Assembly (NCBI GenBank): GCA_945897755.1
Contig: CAMDGH010000007.1
Coordinates: 1-53,386, forward strand
Direction: 5' to 3'
From: Chryseobacterium gleum
GTDB taxonomy: Bacteria; Bacteroidota; Bacteroidia; Flavobacteriales_D; Crocinitomicaceae
Length of the DNA stretch: 53,386 bases
Part shown: positions 26,346 to 36,822 of the stretch, piece by piece
Layout: every line of letters begins with the position of its first letter
Position numbering within the stretch: position 1 is the stretch's first letter
Translations under genes and position numbers: made by a program
The notes under the pieces: generated by a model
Seen by the model: only the letters and a program-made list of their open reading frames with translations
The model's database searches: none
What the model was told of the DNA's origin: nothing

Positions 26346-27161
26346 CTAAGTAGTAAATGTATATATTTTTTCTCTAACCCATTGAGCCCAATTTAAGTGG
26401 CTTTTAGAATCATCGAAGAATGTATGTGGAATTGGGTTACCTATGGTAATTTTAATCTGTTTGTCTTTTTGCCGAAATAGTTCATCAACAAGGTAAAACA
26501 TTTCCAAATTTGCTTTTATTTTTAACAATGAACGTATTTTAAAGAGTCTATAAAAGAAGGGGCTCAATTGTCCTTCGATGAGAACGGGTATGATTACCCG
26601 TTCGTGTTTGATAGATTGACTTAAAAATGTTTTTTTCCATGCATAATCTTGTATTTTACCATCAATCTTTCTACTGACCATTCCTGCAGGGAAGATACAT
26701 ACAACTTGATTAGATGAAAACAAAGAATCGATTTTAACGTGTGTTGAGTCCGTGTTTTTACCATGTTTATTTACGCCGACAAACATTCCTTCCATGGATG
26801 ATAGATGAAGTAATATGTCGTTCACAATGAATTTTATATCTTTTCTTACAGGGCTTAAAGCACATACCAAAGCCATTGCATCCATTCCTCCTAGTGGGTG
26901 ATTGATGGCTAGTGTTATTGACCCTTCCTTAGGGATATTCTCAATTCCATTTATCGTTAATTTGATATTGAAATGATCAATAACAGCTTGGCAAAAATGT
27001 TCGTTGTGATTCTCTTTGTTGTTTAAGATAAAATGATTCACATCATTTTCGTGAAGTACTTTTTTTAAATATGAAAGGATGAACTTAGGCATCCATTTGA
27101 GTAACCTTGGATTCTTTGATGCAATTAATTTCTCTATGTCTATAAATTTTTCTGCTGACAT
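26346..27161 (-). CDS. Lysophospholipid-type O-acyltransferase, GlsA/OlsA-like
   Basis: The 271-residue protein is a PlsC-like acyltransferase: the catalytic block I-N-H-P-L-G-G-M-D (His 88, Asp 94) has five residues between His and Asp instead of the common four, as I recall for the Bacteroidota GlsA-type group. A later substrate-site block reads F-P-A-G-M-V-S-R and there is an I-P-V-L-I-E-G region. The likely role is adding the second, ester-linked fatty acid to a lyso-glycine or lyso-ornithine lipid in the inner membrane. It is transcribed first, with the N-acyltransferase 13 bases downstream. Confidence 0.82.
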   Translation of the reverse strand: MSAEKFIDIEKLIASKNPRLLKWMPKFILSYLKKVLHENDVNHFILNNKENHNEHFCQAVIDHFNIKLTINGIENIPKEGSITLAINHPLGGMDAMALVCALSPVRKDIKFIVNDILLHLSSMEGMFVGVNKHGKNTDSTHVKIDSLFSSNQVVCIFPAGMVSRKIDGKIQDYAWKKTFLSQSIKHERVIIPVLIEGQLSPFFYRLFKIRSLLKIKANLEMFYLVDELFRQKDKQIKITIGNPIPHTFFDDSKSHLNWAQWVREKIYTFTT

Positions 27162-27224
27162 GATATTGATACTGGTGTTATTTATGTTGAAATGTTTTAA
27201 ACGGGAAATAGATTAATCGATCTG

Positions 27225-27265
27225 TACAAAAAAAAGTCTCGATTTTTTTCGAGACTTTTTTTGTA
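27225..27265 (-). terminator. Intrinsic terminator after the gyrA-TPR transcript
   Basis: TACAAAAAAAAGTCTCGA pairs with TCGAGACTTTTTTTGTA around a T6 loop (one base of difference in the A/T run). It lies 10 bases beyond the TPR gene's stop on the minus strand. The stem sequence is shared with the terminator at 33773. Confidence 0.85.
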
Positions 27266-27275
27266 TCTTTTTAAT

Positions 27276-28382
27276 TTATTTTAGAGCATCATATCTTGCT
27301 TTGTATGATAATGCTTTCTCAGTATTTCCTAGTTTACGATGTGTTTTGTATAAAATATCTAAAATGTTTTTATCGTTTGGATCTGTATCAATGTATTTCT
27401 CTAAGGGTATTAATGCTTTCTTTTGGATTTCCTTTGCTTCAGCGTCCATTTTAGGAAATTTTGGGTCATTGAATGGGAGTAAATTTGCAGTCTTTATAAT
27501 TTCATTTGCCCATGCAAAATAATTAGCTCCCGATTGATAAAGCGCATTTGTGTATGAAGGGTCATTTTCTAAAGATTTCAAGAAATGACTTTCAGCTTCT
27601 TGAAATTTATTTTGATTCATATAAGAAGTTCCCAAATTGTAATGTAAAATCTTATTGGTAGGGTCAATGGAGAGGGCTTTATTTATATAAAGGGTTGCCG
27701 CTTCGTTGTCATTCGATTTATATGCTAAATCAATTCGAGTACAAAGTACTGATATAGAAGTTGGTAAAATCGTTAATACAAAATCTGTTAATTTTACAGC
27801 TGAAGCAACATCTTTTAATTTGTCAAACTCATTGTTTGCTTGACCTAAAGAGATTATTCCGTTTTTAGATGCATCTTCGAAATTTTCACCTATAAATTGC
27901 TTTGTAGAATACGCTTTAAAAAACAATACAGTTGCTTGGTCAAATATTGAGCCATTGTATTTTGAAAGGCCTTGATCAAAATAAAGTGTTGATCTCCCAT
28001 TGATTACAGCGCGAGAATCGTCTTTGAATTCACCATTTAATTCGATGATTTTTTTCAGATTTTCATTTGAAATTGATTCAAAAGCAATTGCGTTTTGTGC
28101 GTTTTTATCAATTTCTAAATCAAATAATCCTCCATAAATTAATCCTTTATAGTAAATTGTTTTAGGATTGTTTTTTGTGTCACTGTGCTCAGAAGCAAGG
28201 TCGATAAATTCCTTTGCCTTTGTTATTTTTGAGCTTGCAACTGTAAAATCGCCTTTCAAATATGCTTTCGTAAAGGATTTGTATTCTGTAGCGGCACTTG
28301 TTTCGTTTAATTTTTGAGAAAAAGAAACGCTAGTTAAAAATAGCGTTCCTAATATAAGTGTGTTTCTTTTAATTGTTTTCAT
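27276..28382 (-). CDS. Exported TPR protein downstream of gyrA
   Basis: The 368-residue protein has a signal peptide (hydrophobic 8-20, cleavage near V-S-F-S-Q) and TPR units, clearest at about 225-300 (A-A-T-L-Y-I-N-K-A-L-S-I-D-P-T-N, L-H-Y-N-L-G-T-S-Y-M-N-Q, A-L-Y-Q-S-G-A-N-Y-F). Lysine and asparagine are abundant. Location is probably the periplasm. It begins 14 bases after gyrA and shares its terminator. Similar TPR genes sit next to gyrA in Flavobacteriales as far as I recall; the reason is not known. Confidence 0.85.
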   Translation of the reverse strand: MKTIKRNTLILGTLFLTSVSFSQKLNETSAATEYKSFTKAYLKGDFTVASSKITKAKEFIDLASEHSDTKNNPKTIYYKGLIYGGLFDLEIDKNAQNAIAFESISNENLKKIIELNGEFKDDSRAVINGRSTLYFDQGLSKYNGSIFDQATVLFFKAYSTKQFIGENFEDASKNGIISLGQANNEFDKLKDVASAVKLTDFVLTILPTSISVLCTRIDLAYKSNDNEAATLYINKALSIDPTNKILHYNLGTSYMNQNKFQEAESHFLKSLENDPSYTNALYQSGANYFAWANEIIKTANLLPFNDPKFPKMDAEAKEIQKKALIPLEKYIDTDPNDKNILDILYKTHRKLGNTEKALSYKARYDALK

Positions 28383-28396
28383 TTCTTATTTTGTTA

Positions 28397-30988
28397 TTAT
28401 TCTTCTTCTTCTAGTGGTTCGTTTTCATCAGTAGATAGGTCTGTAGGTGAGTTTGTGTTATCATCTTCATCCATTAAAGGGTTTAAGTCAATTTGCGCTA
28501 ATGCTTCTGGATCTAAATCCTCATCATCGTCACTTCTTGGAACTCTTGCTACTGCTGCAATGGCAGAACTACCTTTCAGATTAATCAAACGTACTCCTTG
28601 AGCAGCCCTACCCATAACACGTAAGGTGTCGATATGCATACGGATCGTTACTCCTGAACGTGTAATAATCATTAAGTCATCTTCATCTGTTACTGTTTTA
28701 ATTGAGGTAAGCGGGCCTGTTTTTTCTGTAACATTGATTGTTTTAACTCCTTTTCCACCTCTGTTTGTAATTCTGTAAACAGGTTCGCCATCTTCAGGAT
28801 CGTTTAAGAATGAACGTTTTCCATATCCTTTCTCAGATACAACTAAAACAGTTGTTTTATCATCTTTTACACAAACCATGCCAACAACGGCATCGTCTTC
28901 ACCTAGTAAAGTAACACCTCTTACACCGGAAGCATTTCTCCCCATTGGTCTTACTTTTTCTTCATTAAAACGGATAGCACGACCATAACGAGTAGCTAGT
29001 ACTATTTCATCGCTACCATTAGTAAGTTTTGCTTCAAGTAATTCATCATTTTCTCTGATGGTAATCGCGTTAATTCCGTTCGTACGAGGTCTAGAATATG
29101 CTTCAAGTGATGTTTTCTTAATGATACCTTCTTTAGTACACATGATGATAAAGTTGTTTTCAACATACTCTTTGTCTGTTAAATCTTGCACTTTTACATA
29201 AGCCTTTACTTTATCATCTTGCTCGATGTTAAGTAAGTTTTGGATTGCTCTCCCTTTAGATGTTTTATTTCCCTCAGGGATCTCGTACACACGCATCCAA
29301 AAACACCTTCCTTTTTCAGTAAATATTAAAAGGTAATTGTGATTTGTTGCAACAAATAAATGTTCAAGGAAATCTTTGTCTCTAGTAGTAGATCCTTTTG
29401 ATCCCATACCGCCTCTATTTTGAACCTTGAATTCATTTAAGCTTGTTCGCTTAATATATCCTGCATGAGATATTGTAACAACTACTTCTTCATCTGGAAT
29501 CAAATCTTCCATACGCATTTCGCTTGCAGCATATTCAATACGCGATTTACGCGCATCTCCGTACTTGTCTTTTATGTATTGCAACTCATCTTTGATGATT
29601 TGCATTCTACGGTCTTCGTTTGATAAGATTTCTTTCAAATCAGTGATTAACGCCATCAAATCAGCGTATTCAGCTCTAAGCTTATCTTGCTCCAAGCCTG
29701 TTAGTTGACGTAGACGCATTTCAACAATTGCTCTTGCTTGAATTTCACTTAAGCTAAATCGGGCAATTAAGTTCGCTCTTGCTTCATCAGGACTGTTAGA
29801 TGCACGAATAATTTTGATTACTTCGTCTATATTGTCAGAAGCAATAATTAATCCTTCAAGTATATGTGCTCTTTCTTCTGCTTTTCTTAAGTCAAACTTT
29901 GTTCTTCGAATAACTACCTCATGTCTAAAATCAATGAAGTGAGAAATTAAGTCTTTCAGGTTAACTTGAATAGGTCTCCCGTTTACAAGGCAGATATTAT
30001 TTACAGAGAACGAAGTCTGAAGTGCGGTAAACTTGTATAATTTATTTAAAACAACGTTAGAAATAGCATCTCGTTTTAATTCGAAAACAATACGCATACC
30101 ATTTCTATCCGATTCGTCTCGTATATCTGAAATGCCTTCTAATTTCTTATCGTTTACTAAATCAGCTGTTTTTTTAATTAATTCAGCTTTATTAACTTGG
30201 TAGGGAATTTCTGTAATAATAATTTGTTCGCGACCATTAGATTCTTCAATCTCTGCTTTAGCACGAATAACGATTCTTCCTCTTCCTGTAAGTAATGCAT
30301 CTTTAACACCCTCATATCCGTAGATGATTCCACCAGTAGGAAAATCAGGAGCTTTAACGAAATCTAATAATTCTTCACAGGTGATTTCTTTGTTGTTTAC
30401 ATATGCAATACATCCATCAATTACTTCTGTTAAATTATGGGGAGCCATATTTGTAGCCATACCAACAGCAATTCCGGATGAACCATTTACAAGTAAATTC
30501 GGGACTTTTGTAGGTAAAACAGATGGTTCAACTAAACTATCATCAAAATTTGGCTTAAAATCGACTGTTTCTTTTTCAAGGTCTTCAAGCATTTCCTCCG
30601 TTATTTTACGAAGTCTTGCCTCTGTGTAACGCATTGCAGCAGGACTATCCCCATCAACAGAACCGAAGTTCCCTTGACCATCAACAAGAGGATAACGAAG
30701 TGACCAAGGCTGAGCCATACGAACCATTGTGTCGTATACAGAGCTATCTCCATGTGGGTGATACTTACCTAGTACCTCACCAACTATTCTAGCTGATTTC
30801 TTATGTGGTCGATTTGAATAAACACCTAAATCTTGCATCCCATAAAGAACGCGACGGTGAACTGGTTTGAATCCATCGCGGATATCTGGTAGTGCTCGTG
30901 AAACAATTACAGACATTGAATAATCAATGTAAGCTGATTTCATTTCATCTTCAATGTTAATTTGAATTATTTTTTCTCCATCTGCCAT
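28397..30988 (-). CDS. gyrA: DNA gyrase subunit A
   Basis: GyrA is the DNA-cleaving and rejoining subunit of gyrase. The 863-residue protein has the catalytic tyrosine in A-A-M-R-Y-T-E (Tyr 121), the quinolone-determining region [11 protein letters not shown] with Ser 82 and Asp 86 (equivalent to Ser 83 and Asp 87 of E. coli, the susceptible form), and a C-terminal beta-pinwheel. The GyrA-box-like segment reads [10 protein letters not shown], which separates it from ParC. The tail of about 40 residues is very acidic. It is divergent from clpC across a 239-base gap. Confidence 0.96.
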   Translation of the reverse strand: MADGEKIIQINIEDEMKSAYIDYSMSVIVSRALPDIRDGFKPVHRRVLYGMQDLGVYSNRPHKKSARIVGEVLGKYHPHGDSSVYDTMVRMAQPWSLRYPLVDGQGNFGSVDGDSPAAMRYTEARLRKITEEMLEDLEKETVDFKPNFDDSLVEPSVLPTKVPNLLVNGSSGIAVGMATNMAPHNLTEVIDGCIAYVNNKEITCEELLDFVKAPDFPTGGIIYGYEGVKDALLTGRGRIVIRAKAEIEESNGREQIIITEIPYQVNKAELIKKTADLVNDKKLEGISDIRDESDRNGMRIVFELKRDAISNVVLNKLYKFTALQTSFSVNNICLVNGRPIQVNLKDLISHFIDFRHEVVIRRTKFDLRKAEERAHILEGLIIASDNIDEVIKIIRASNSPDEARANLIARFSLSEIQARAIVEMRLRQLTGLEQDKLRAEYADLMALITDLKEILSNEDRRMQIIKDELQYIKDKYGDARKSRIEYAASEMRMEDLIPDEEVVVTISHAGYIKRTSLNEFKVQNRGGMGSKGSTTRDKDFLEHLFVATNHNYLLIFTEKGRCFWMRVYEIPEGNKTSKGRAIQNLLNIEQDDKVKAYVKVQDLTDKEYVENNFIIMCTKEGIIKKTSLEAYSRPRTNGINAITIRENDELLEAKLTNGSDEIVLATRYGRAIRFNEEKVRPMGRNASGVRGVTLLGEDDAVVGMVCVKDDKTTVLVVSEKGYGKRSFLNDPEDGEPVYRITNRGGKGVKTINVTEKTGPLTSIKTVTDEDDLMIITRSGVTIRMHIDTLRVMGRAAQGVRLINLKGSSAIAAVARVPRSDDDEDLDPEALAQIDLNPLMDEDDNTNSPTDLSTDENEPLEEEE

Positions 30989-31156
30989 ATCTTAGTGTCT
31001 GATTTTAAAGAGTTTATCTTTTTTTGTAGCTGCAAAAATGCAAGTAACGAATTTATGTATAATTAAAATAGTAATTTTAGTATTAAATGCTATTTTACTA
31101 ACAAAAATCTGTGGAAAATTCAAAATAATGGTGAGTTATTAACATTATAATAGTTT

Positions 31157-31164
31157 TATTTTTG
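31157..31164 (+). promoter_or_regulatory. Possible -7 element of clpC
   Basis: TATTTTTG fits TAnnTTTG, about 64 bases before the clpC start. No TTG is seen at the expected -33 distance. No CIRCE-type or CtsR-type heptad repeat was recognised in this gap. Confidence 0.3.
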
Positions 31165-31227
31165 TAGTTGGTTAATATTTCGTTTATTTTACACAATATT
31201 GCTTAGAAATAATTTTAGATATACTAT

Positions 31228-33756
31228 ATGGAAGCAAAGTTTTCCCCACGATTAAAAGATGTAATTAGTTTCAGTAAAGAAGAAGCCCTTCGTATTGGTA
31301 ATGATTTTATTGGAGTGGAACATCTATTGTTAGGAATGATTAGGGAAGGAGAAGGAGTGGCGATTAAATTGCTGCAATCATTTCACATCGATACCTTAAA
31401 AGTTCGGAATGAAATTGAAGCTGGATTAAAGAAGTTCACACTTGTTACCCTTGAACCATCTTCTAATATTCCTTTGGTAAAACAAGCGGAGAGAGTGATT
31501 AAAAAATCCCTCCTAGAAGCGAAATTATTTAAGTGTTCTAGCATTGGTACTGAACATTTATTACTTTCGTTTTTAAAAGAAGAAGATTGTATTGCAACTA
31601 TTATATTGAACACGTTTGGTGTAACCTACGAAATCGTAAAAGAAGAATTAGATATGAAGATTAAAAAAGTAAATTTACCGAGGGCTGATTTTCCAGGTTC
31701 TCCTGATGAAGAAGGTGAAAATTTTGGTGCAGCTCAACGTAAAACAGCTGATCCAAAATCAAAAACACCTGTTTTAGATAATTTCGGAAGAGATTTAACT
31801 AAAATGGCCGAGTCTGGTCGTTTAGATCCTATTGTTGGTCGTGAATTAGAGATAGAACGTGTAAGTCAAATTTTATCACGAAGAAAAAAGAATAATCCCA
31901 TTTTAATTGGTGAACCAGGTGTTGGTAAAAGTGCTATTGCTGAAGGATTGGCTTTGCGAATCGTTCAACGAAAAGTTTCTCGTATTTTGTTCAATAAGCG
32001 CATTATCTCTTTAGATTTAGCTTCTTTAGTGGCAGGTACAAAATACCGTGGTCAATTTGAGGAAAGAATGAAGGCTGTAATGGCTGAAATTGAAAAAAAT
32101 CCAGATATCATTCTTTTTATTGATGAAATTCATACAATCATTGGTGCCGGTGGTGCAAGTGGTTCCTTAGATGCATCTAACATGTTTAAGCCAGCACTAG
32201 CAAGAGGTGAAATGCAGGTGATTGGGGCTACGACTTTAGATGAGTATCGTCAGTATATTGAGAAAGATGGGGCTTTAGAACGTCGTTTTCAAAAGGTGCT
32301 AATTGAACCAACTACTGTTGATGAGACGATGCAAATTTTGAATAATATCAAAGAAAAGTATGAGGAACATCACATGGTTACTTATACCGATGAAGCCATT
32401 AAAGCATGTGTTAAATTAACTGATCGTTATATAAGTGATCGCCATTTGCCTGATAAGGCTATTGATGCTTTAGATGAAGTGGGTTCTCGTGTACATATTA
32501 CCAATATCAATGTGCCCGAAGACATCATCGAAATTGAAGGTAAATTAGAATCACTAAAAGATAAGAAAAATGAAGTCATTAAGTCTCAACAATATGAAGA
32601 GGCTGCTAAGTTGCGTGACGATGAACGTAAACTGCAAGAACAATTAGAAATTGCAAAAAAACGTTGGGAAGACGATAGTAAAATTCACCGTGTGATGGTT
32701 ACTGAAGATCATGTTGCGGAGGTTGTTTCCATGATGTGCGGTATTCCTGTAACTCGAGTAGCTCAAAAAGAGAGCGGACGATTGGTTCATATGGCGGAAG
32801 AGCTTCAAGGAAGGGTTATTGGACAGGTTGAAGCTGTTCAAAAAGTCGTAAAAGCGATTCAACGAAACAGAGCAGGATTAAAAGATCCGAATAAACCAAT
32901 TGGTTCTTTTTTCTTTCTCGGGCCAACAGGTGTTGGAAAGACTCAGTTAGCTAAAGTATTGTCTAAATATTTATTTGATTCAGATGACTCTTTAATTCGC
33001 ATCGATATGTCCGAATATATGGAGAAATTCTCAATTTCGAGATTGGTTGGTGCACCTCCAGGATATGTTGGATATGAAGAGGGTGGACAATTAACAGAAA
33101 AAGTGAGAAGAAAACCTTATTCTATCATTTTATTAGACGAGATTGAAAAAGCGCATCCAGATGTTTTTAATCTTTTACTTCAAGTTTTAGATGATGGTCA
33201 TATGACTGATGGATTGGGGCGTAAAATTGATTTTAAAAATACAATTTTAATCATGACTTCAAATATCGGTGCCAGACAATTAGCTGATTTCGGAACTGGT
33301 GTTGGCTTCGGGACTAAGACTCAAACGGATCAAAAAGAAGATAATAGTAAAGCTGTAATTCAAAGTGCTTTGCGTAAAGCATTTTCTCCTGAGTTTCTAA
33401 ATCGTATTGACGATATGATTATGTTCAAATCTCTTACCAGAGAAGACATTCATTTAATTATTGACTTAGAATTAAATAAGTTATACGGAAGAATTAATAA
33501 TCTTGGTTATCTCATTGAACTTTCTGATAAAGCAAAAGATTTCTTGTGTGATAAAGGATATGATGAGAAATTTGGTGCGCGCCCTCTTAAACGTGCAATT
33601 CAAAAATACATAGAGGATCCACTCGCTGAAGAGATTATTAAATCTAGTTTAAAGGAAGGTGATAAAATTAGTATTGATATCGAAGAGGGTAAGGATGAGT
33701 TAAAGGTAGTTATCTCTCCTGCATCAAAGGTTTCAAAATCAAAAACAAAAGAATAA
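31228..33756 (+). CDS. clpC: ATP-dependent Clp protease ATP-binding subunit ClpC
   Basis: ClpC is a Hsp100 unfoldase that feeds proteins to ClpP. The 842-residue protein has the double Clp N-domain (about 1-145), first AAA+ module with G-E-P-G-V-G-K-S (about 228-235), a UVR-type coiled middle region ([13 protein letters not shown]), and a second AAA+ module with G-P-T-G-V-G-K-T (about 565-572) and L-L-D-E-I-E-K-A-H. The middle region is the short ClpC type, not the long ClpB coiled coil. McsB/CtsR genes are absent nearby, unlike Firmicutes operons. A strong terminator follows 16 bases after the stop. Confidence 0.95.
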   Translation: MEAKFSPRLKDVISFSKEEALRIGNDFIGVEHLLLGMIREGEGVAIKLLQSFHIDTLKVRNEIEAGLKKFTLVTLEPSSNIPLVKQAERVIKKSLLEAKLFKCSSIGTEHLLLSFLKEEDCIATIILNTFGVTYEIVKEELDMKIKKVNLPRADFPGSPDEEGENFGAAQRKTADPKSKTPVLDNFGRDLTKMAESGRLDPIVGRELEIERVSQILSRRKKNNPILIGEPGVGKSAIAEGLALRIVQRKVSRILFNKRIISLDLASLVAGTKYRGQFEERMKAVMAEIEKNPDIILFIDEIHTIIGAGGASGSLDASNMFKPALARGEMQVIGATTLDEYRQYIEKDGALERRFQKVLIEPTTVDETMQILNNIKEKYEEHHMVTYTDEAIKACVKLTDRYISDRHLPDKAIDALDEVGSRVHITNINVPEDIIEIEGKLESLKDKKNEVIKSQQYEEAAKLRDDERKLQEQLEIAKKRWEDDSKIHRVMVTEDHVAEVVSMMCGIPVTRVAQKESGRLVHMAEELQGRVIGQVEAVQKVVKAIQRNRAGLKDPNKPIGSFFFLGPTGVGKTQLAKVLSKYLFDSDDSLIRIDMSEYMEKFSISRLVGAPPGYVGYEEGGQLTEKVRRKPYSIILLDEIEKAHPDVFNLLLQVLDDGHMTDGLGRKIDFKNTILIMTSNIGARQLADFGTGVGFGTKTQTDQKEDNSKAVIQSALRKAFSPEFLNRIDDMIMFKSLTREDIHLIIDLELNKLYGRINNLGYLIELSDKAKDFLCDKGYDEKFGARPLKRAIQKYIEDPLAEEIIKSSLKEGDKISIDIEEGKDELKVVISPASKVSKSKTKE

Positions 33757-33772
33757 ATCTATTTTCTTTATA

Positions 33773-33818
33773 GCACAAAAAAAAGTCTCAATACGTATAT
33801 TGAGACTTTTTTTTGTGC
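33773..33818. terminator. Bidirectional terminator between clpC and yajC
   Basis: GCACAAAAAAAAGTCTCAATA (33773-33793) and its exact reverse complement (33798-33818) form a 21-bp perfect stem with the loop CGTA. A-tracts and T-tracts on both sides allow termination of clpC on the plus strand and of the yajC transcript on the minus strand. Confidence 0.9.
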
Positions 33819-33964
33819 TTGTATTTAATGCCAAACAGAACTACAAAATAATTTACTTGTTCTTTTTCATCCTCTTGATAAAAAATCAATTCGCATGTTT
33901 GTCCTATTTTATAATTACATTTGGTGTAACTTTTCTGCTAAATAGAACAGGTAAAAATGGAGTG

Positions 33965-34237
33965 TTATCCTTCTTTCGTTGTGTCTAATAAATCAGCATT
34001 TGATTGAGAAATAGCTGATTTTTCGAAACGAATTTTACTTCCTTCAGAAATTAATAAAACAGTTGTTTCAGTAACTTCTAGAATTTTACCATGAACACCT
34101 CCAATGGTAACGACTTTATCACCAGTTGTTAAATTCTCGCGAAATTTCTTTACTTCTTTTTGTTTCTTTTGTTGTGGTCTAATCATGAAAAAGTAGAAAA
34201 CTGCCAAGACTAAAACGAGCATTACAATTTGTTGCAT
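33965..34237 (-). CDS. yajC: Preprotein translocase subunit YajC
   Basis: The 90-residue protein has one N-terminal membrane helix (about 3-18) followed by F-M-I-R-P-Q-Q-K-K-Q-K-E and G-D-K-V-V-T-I-G-G-V-H-G-K-I, the YajC signature. YajC associates with SecDF at the Sec translocon. It follows the DUF1573 lipoprotein gene and NusB, an order common in Bacteroidota. Confidence 0.94.
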   Translation of the reverse strand: MQQIVMLVLVLAVFYFFMIRPQQKKQKEVKKFRENLTTGDKVVTIGGVHGKILEVTETTVLLISEGSKIRFEKSAISQSNADLLDTTKEG

Positions 34238-34271
34238 AGGGTATTTATTTAGGGGTTATTAATTACTTTTT

Positions 34272-34667
34272 TTATTTACGGTAAACATTCGCTTTTACTT
34301 TTACTAGAGTTAAAGAAGGGTCTGTGTTTGCTACAATACGAATTTCTTTCATCAATTGTCCGACAGAAGCGTTCTTAGTCTCTACACGTGCTCTTATTTC
34401 TTCCGATTTACCGGGAGCCAATGGTTCGTCTGGGAAATCGACAACGGTACATGAGCAGGATCCTTTAACATCTGAAAGTAAAAGTGGGTATTTTCCGGTA
34501 TTTTTAATGTGAAAAACGGATTCGATTTCTTCACCCAACATGATGTTTCCAGCATTAAATTCAGGTTCAATTTGTATACTGGTTTTATTTCCCACTTGAA
34601 GTGTCTCATTTGATGAGCATGATAATAATACTCCAGTAATTAAGCAATAAAAAATTTTTTTTTTCAT
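34272..34667 (-). CDS. DUF1573 lipoprotein
   Basis: The 131-residue precursor has a lipobox L-L-S-C (Cys 17) and an Ig-like DUF1573 domain with F-N-A-G-N-I-M-L-G-E, the short C-S-C-T-V-V motif and P-G-K-S-E-E-I. The domain belongs to the ASH/MSP-like beta-sandwich group and is abundant in Bacteroidota envelopes; its role is unknown. It lies between nusB (10-base gap) and yajC. Confidence 0.9.
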   Translation of the reverse strand: MKKKIFYCLITGVLLSCSSNETLQVGNKTSIQIEPEFNAGNIMLGEEIESVFHIKNTGKYPLLLSDVKGSCSCTVVDFPDEPLAPGKSEEIRARVETKNASVGQLMKEIRIVANTDPSLTLVKVKANVYRK

Positions 34668-34676
34668 AAATTAGTG

Positions 34677-35630
34677 TTAGTCTAGTAAACCCCTTCCAAT
34701 TTTAATTATTTTATTATCTTTTTCTAAGATGTCAATTGCTTTATCTAAAATTCCATTTATAAATCCGCTACTTTTAGGCGTACTGTAAAATTTTGATATT
34801 TCAATATATTCGTTTAATGTTACTTTCTTTGGTATGTTATTGAATATTTGAAGTTCTGTAATAGCCATCTTCATAAGGATAATATCCATCTTAGCAATTC
34901 GGTCTAAATCCCAGTTTTTTGTTAATTCTTCAATCAGTGCTTCGTTTTCTCCATTCATAGAAATGGTTTTTCGGAAAAGTGCCTTTACGAAATCTGTTTC
35001 ATCTTCCGGATCTCGATATAGGGGTAATATTTTTATTTCATCTTCACTATCTTCCTCAAACGATTTGAGAGTCTTGATAACCATAGCGCATGCTAAATCG
35101 ATGTCATCCATCCAATGAATACTTTTTTCTTCAAAGAAGTGATGAAGGAAAGGTGAGTTGGCAATTTCCGTTTTGAAAATGGAGCAAGCAAATTCTTTGT
35201 CTTCAGTAAAGCTTGTGCTTGGTGTATTCATATAAGAGAAGTAAATTTCACTTTCCCTGATTTGAAGCATTATTTTTTTGAACATTTCATGGTGTTCATC
35301 TCCTATCCAGTTAACTAAATTTGTCTCAGAAGCATTTCTAAGAGAGCGATTATGCTCTAAAAGCAAAAATAATTTATTATCGATAAAACGCGTGTTTGGA
35401 GTTAAATCTTCTGAAGAAGGTCTAATTTTTGTTTTTCCATCGTGGATTTTGGTATCTGATATCGCTTTTAATTCATTGAAAATAAGTAAAAGATAGAGGT
35501 ATAAATCATAGATATTATCTACAGAAGTCATTAATTCATTTTCTGCTTTTTTATAGTTTTCTTCGTTTGACTGAAAATAAGCGTATAGAATTTGCAATAC
35601 TTTTATTCGTAAATGACGTCTGTTAATCAT
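34677..35630 (-). CDS. nusB: Transcription antitermination protein NusB, extended form
   Basis: The 317-residue protein is about twice the length of E. coli NusB. The N-terminus M-I-N-R-R-H-L-R-I-K-V-L-Q-I-L-Y-A-Y-F-Q is typical of Bacteroidota NusB. The true NusB fold is in the C-terminal half (about 200-310: W-D-L-D-R-I-A-K-M-D-I-I-L-M-K-M-A-I-T-E, P-K-K-V-T-L-N-E-Y-I-E-I-S-K, S-G-F-I-N-G-I-L-D). NusB works with NusE in rRNA antitermination. The insertion between the two parts is helical and variable. Confidence 0.92.
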   Translation of the reverse strand: MINRRHLRIKVLQILYAYFQSNEENYKKAENELMTSVDNIYDLYLYLLLIFNELKAISDTKIHDGKTKIRPSSEDLTPNTRFIDNKLFLLLEHNRSLRNASETNLVNWIGDEHHEMFKKIMLQIRESEIYFSYMNTPSTSFTEDKEFACSIFKTEIANSPFLHHFFEEKSIHWMDDIDLACAMVIKTLKSFEEDSEDEIKILPLYRDPEDETDFVKALFRKTISMNGENEALIEELTKNWDLDRIAKMDIILMKMAITELQIFNNIPKKVTLNEYIEISKFYSTPKSSGFINGILDKAIDILEKDNKIIKIGRGLLD

Positions 35631-35639
35631 AATGCTTTT

Positions 35640-36737
35640 TTATAAAGGTAGTTTTACATTTCCAATAGCCATAATGCGCTCTTCAGCCATTTTGTCAGCT
35701 ATATGGTGTGTTGGTGTTTTTTCAAGTAACGAACGATTAATGATTTGCTCTATGGTGGTGTAAATCGTTTCTGCTTTCTGCATTGTCCACGCTTGATCGT
35801 ATCCTTTGACTTCTGAATAACAACTCATTACTCCACCGGCATTGAGGGTGTAGTCGGGAGCGTAAATAATTCCTTTATCGAGAAGTAATTGACCATGAAT
35901 GGTATCATTCTCCAATTGATTGTTTGCCGCTCCAGCAATAATACTACATTTTAAAGATGAAATAGTGTTGTTGTTGATTGTTGCTCCTAATGCACATGGA
36001 GCGTAGATGTCCGCATCAATACCATAGATATCGTCTAATCCAACTACGGTTACTTTGTGCTTATCAGTGATAGCTTTAATGTGATCTTTGTGTATGTCTG
36101 TTATGGAAACATGAGCTCCCTCCTTACATAAATGCTTAACAAGGTAAGCTCCAACGTGACCAACTCCTTGAACAGAGATTTTTTTTCCATTCAGTGAGTC
36201 TGATCCAAATTGCACTTTTGCGGCAGCTTTCATACCCATATATACACCGTATGCAGTGATCGGGGAAGGGTCTCCACTTTTACCAGGTAAGCCAACAACA
36301 TGATTTGTTTCCATATGAACGTAAGTCATATCTAAAGGAGAAATCCCAACATCTTCAGCTGTAATATATTTACCTCCAAGACTTTGGACAAACTTACCGA
36401 AACGTCTAAATAGCGCTTCAGATTTCATTGTTTTGGAATCGCCAATAATAACTGCTTTTCCGCCACCTAAATTCAATCCTGAAATCGCGTTTTTGTAAGT
36501 CATGCCACGTGATAGACGCAGTACATCTGTGAGAGCCTCTTGTTCATTTTTATACATCCACATACGAGTACCGCCTAGAGCAGGGCCTAATATGGTGTTG
36601 TGAATTGCAATGATTGCTTTTAAACCAGATTCATTATCGTTACAAAATAATAATTGCTCATGATTGTATTTCGACATCAGTGCTATGACTGGATTTTCAA
36701 GCAAATTTGTATCATCAATATTTTTAACTTCAAACAT
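35640..36737 (-). CDS. Leucine dehydrogenase family (Glu/Leu/Phe/Val dehydrogenase)
   Basis: The 365-residue enzyme catalyses NAD-dependent oxidative deamination of a branched-chain or related amino acid. Evidence: G-P-A-L-G-G-T-R-M-W, the lysines in T-Y-K-N-A (Lys 82) and G-G-G-K-A-V-I (Lys 94), A-E-D-V-G-I-S-P, and the nucleotide motif V-Q-G-V-G-H-V-G. The length and the G-G-T-R-M-W form favour leucine dehydrogenase over the larger glutamate dehydrogenases. It is 9 bases upstream of nusB on the same strand and divergent from an ABC exporter. In this phylum it may serve branched-chain amino acid interconversion for iso-fatty-acid synthesis. Confidence 0.9.
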   Translation of the reverse strand: MFEVKNIDDTNLLENPVIALMSKYNHEQLLFCNDNESGLKAIIAIHNTILGPALGGTRMWMYKNEQEALTDVLRLSRGMTYKNAISGLNLGGGKAVIIGDSKTMKSEALFRRFGKFVQSLGGKYITAEDVGISPLDMTYVHMETNHVVGLPGKSGDPSPITAYGVYMGMKAAAKVQFGSDSLNGKKISVQGVGHVGAYLVKHLCKEGAHVSITDIHKDHIKAITDKHKVTVVGLDDIYGIDADIYAPCALGATINNNTISSLKCSIIAGAANNQLENDTIHGQLLLDKGIIYAPDYTLNAGGVMSCYSEVKGYDQAWTMQKAETIYTTIEQIINRSLLEKTPTHHIADKMAEERIMAIGNVKLPL

Positions 36738-36773
36738 TTGTGACGAAATAATGTTAAGAACGTATATTTATGC

Positions 36774-36781
36774 TAGGTTTG
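36774..36781 (+). promoter_or_regulatory. Possible -7 element of the ABC exporter gene
   Basis: TAGGTTTG matches TAnnTTTG, about 42 bases before the start codon in the divergent gap. The -33 region has only a weak GTTA. Confidence 0.3.
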
Positions 36782-36822
36782 TGTTTCGCATTATTATTTA
36801 GCAAAAATAGGAAAATTATTGT

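Noticed and set aside
33800-33988. 62-codon open frame between clpC and yajC
   Set aside because: It starts inside the terminator hairpin and overlaps the yajC end; the hydrophobic translation comes from T-rich non-coding DNA.
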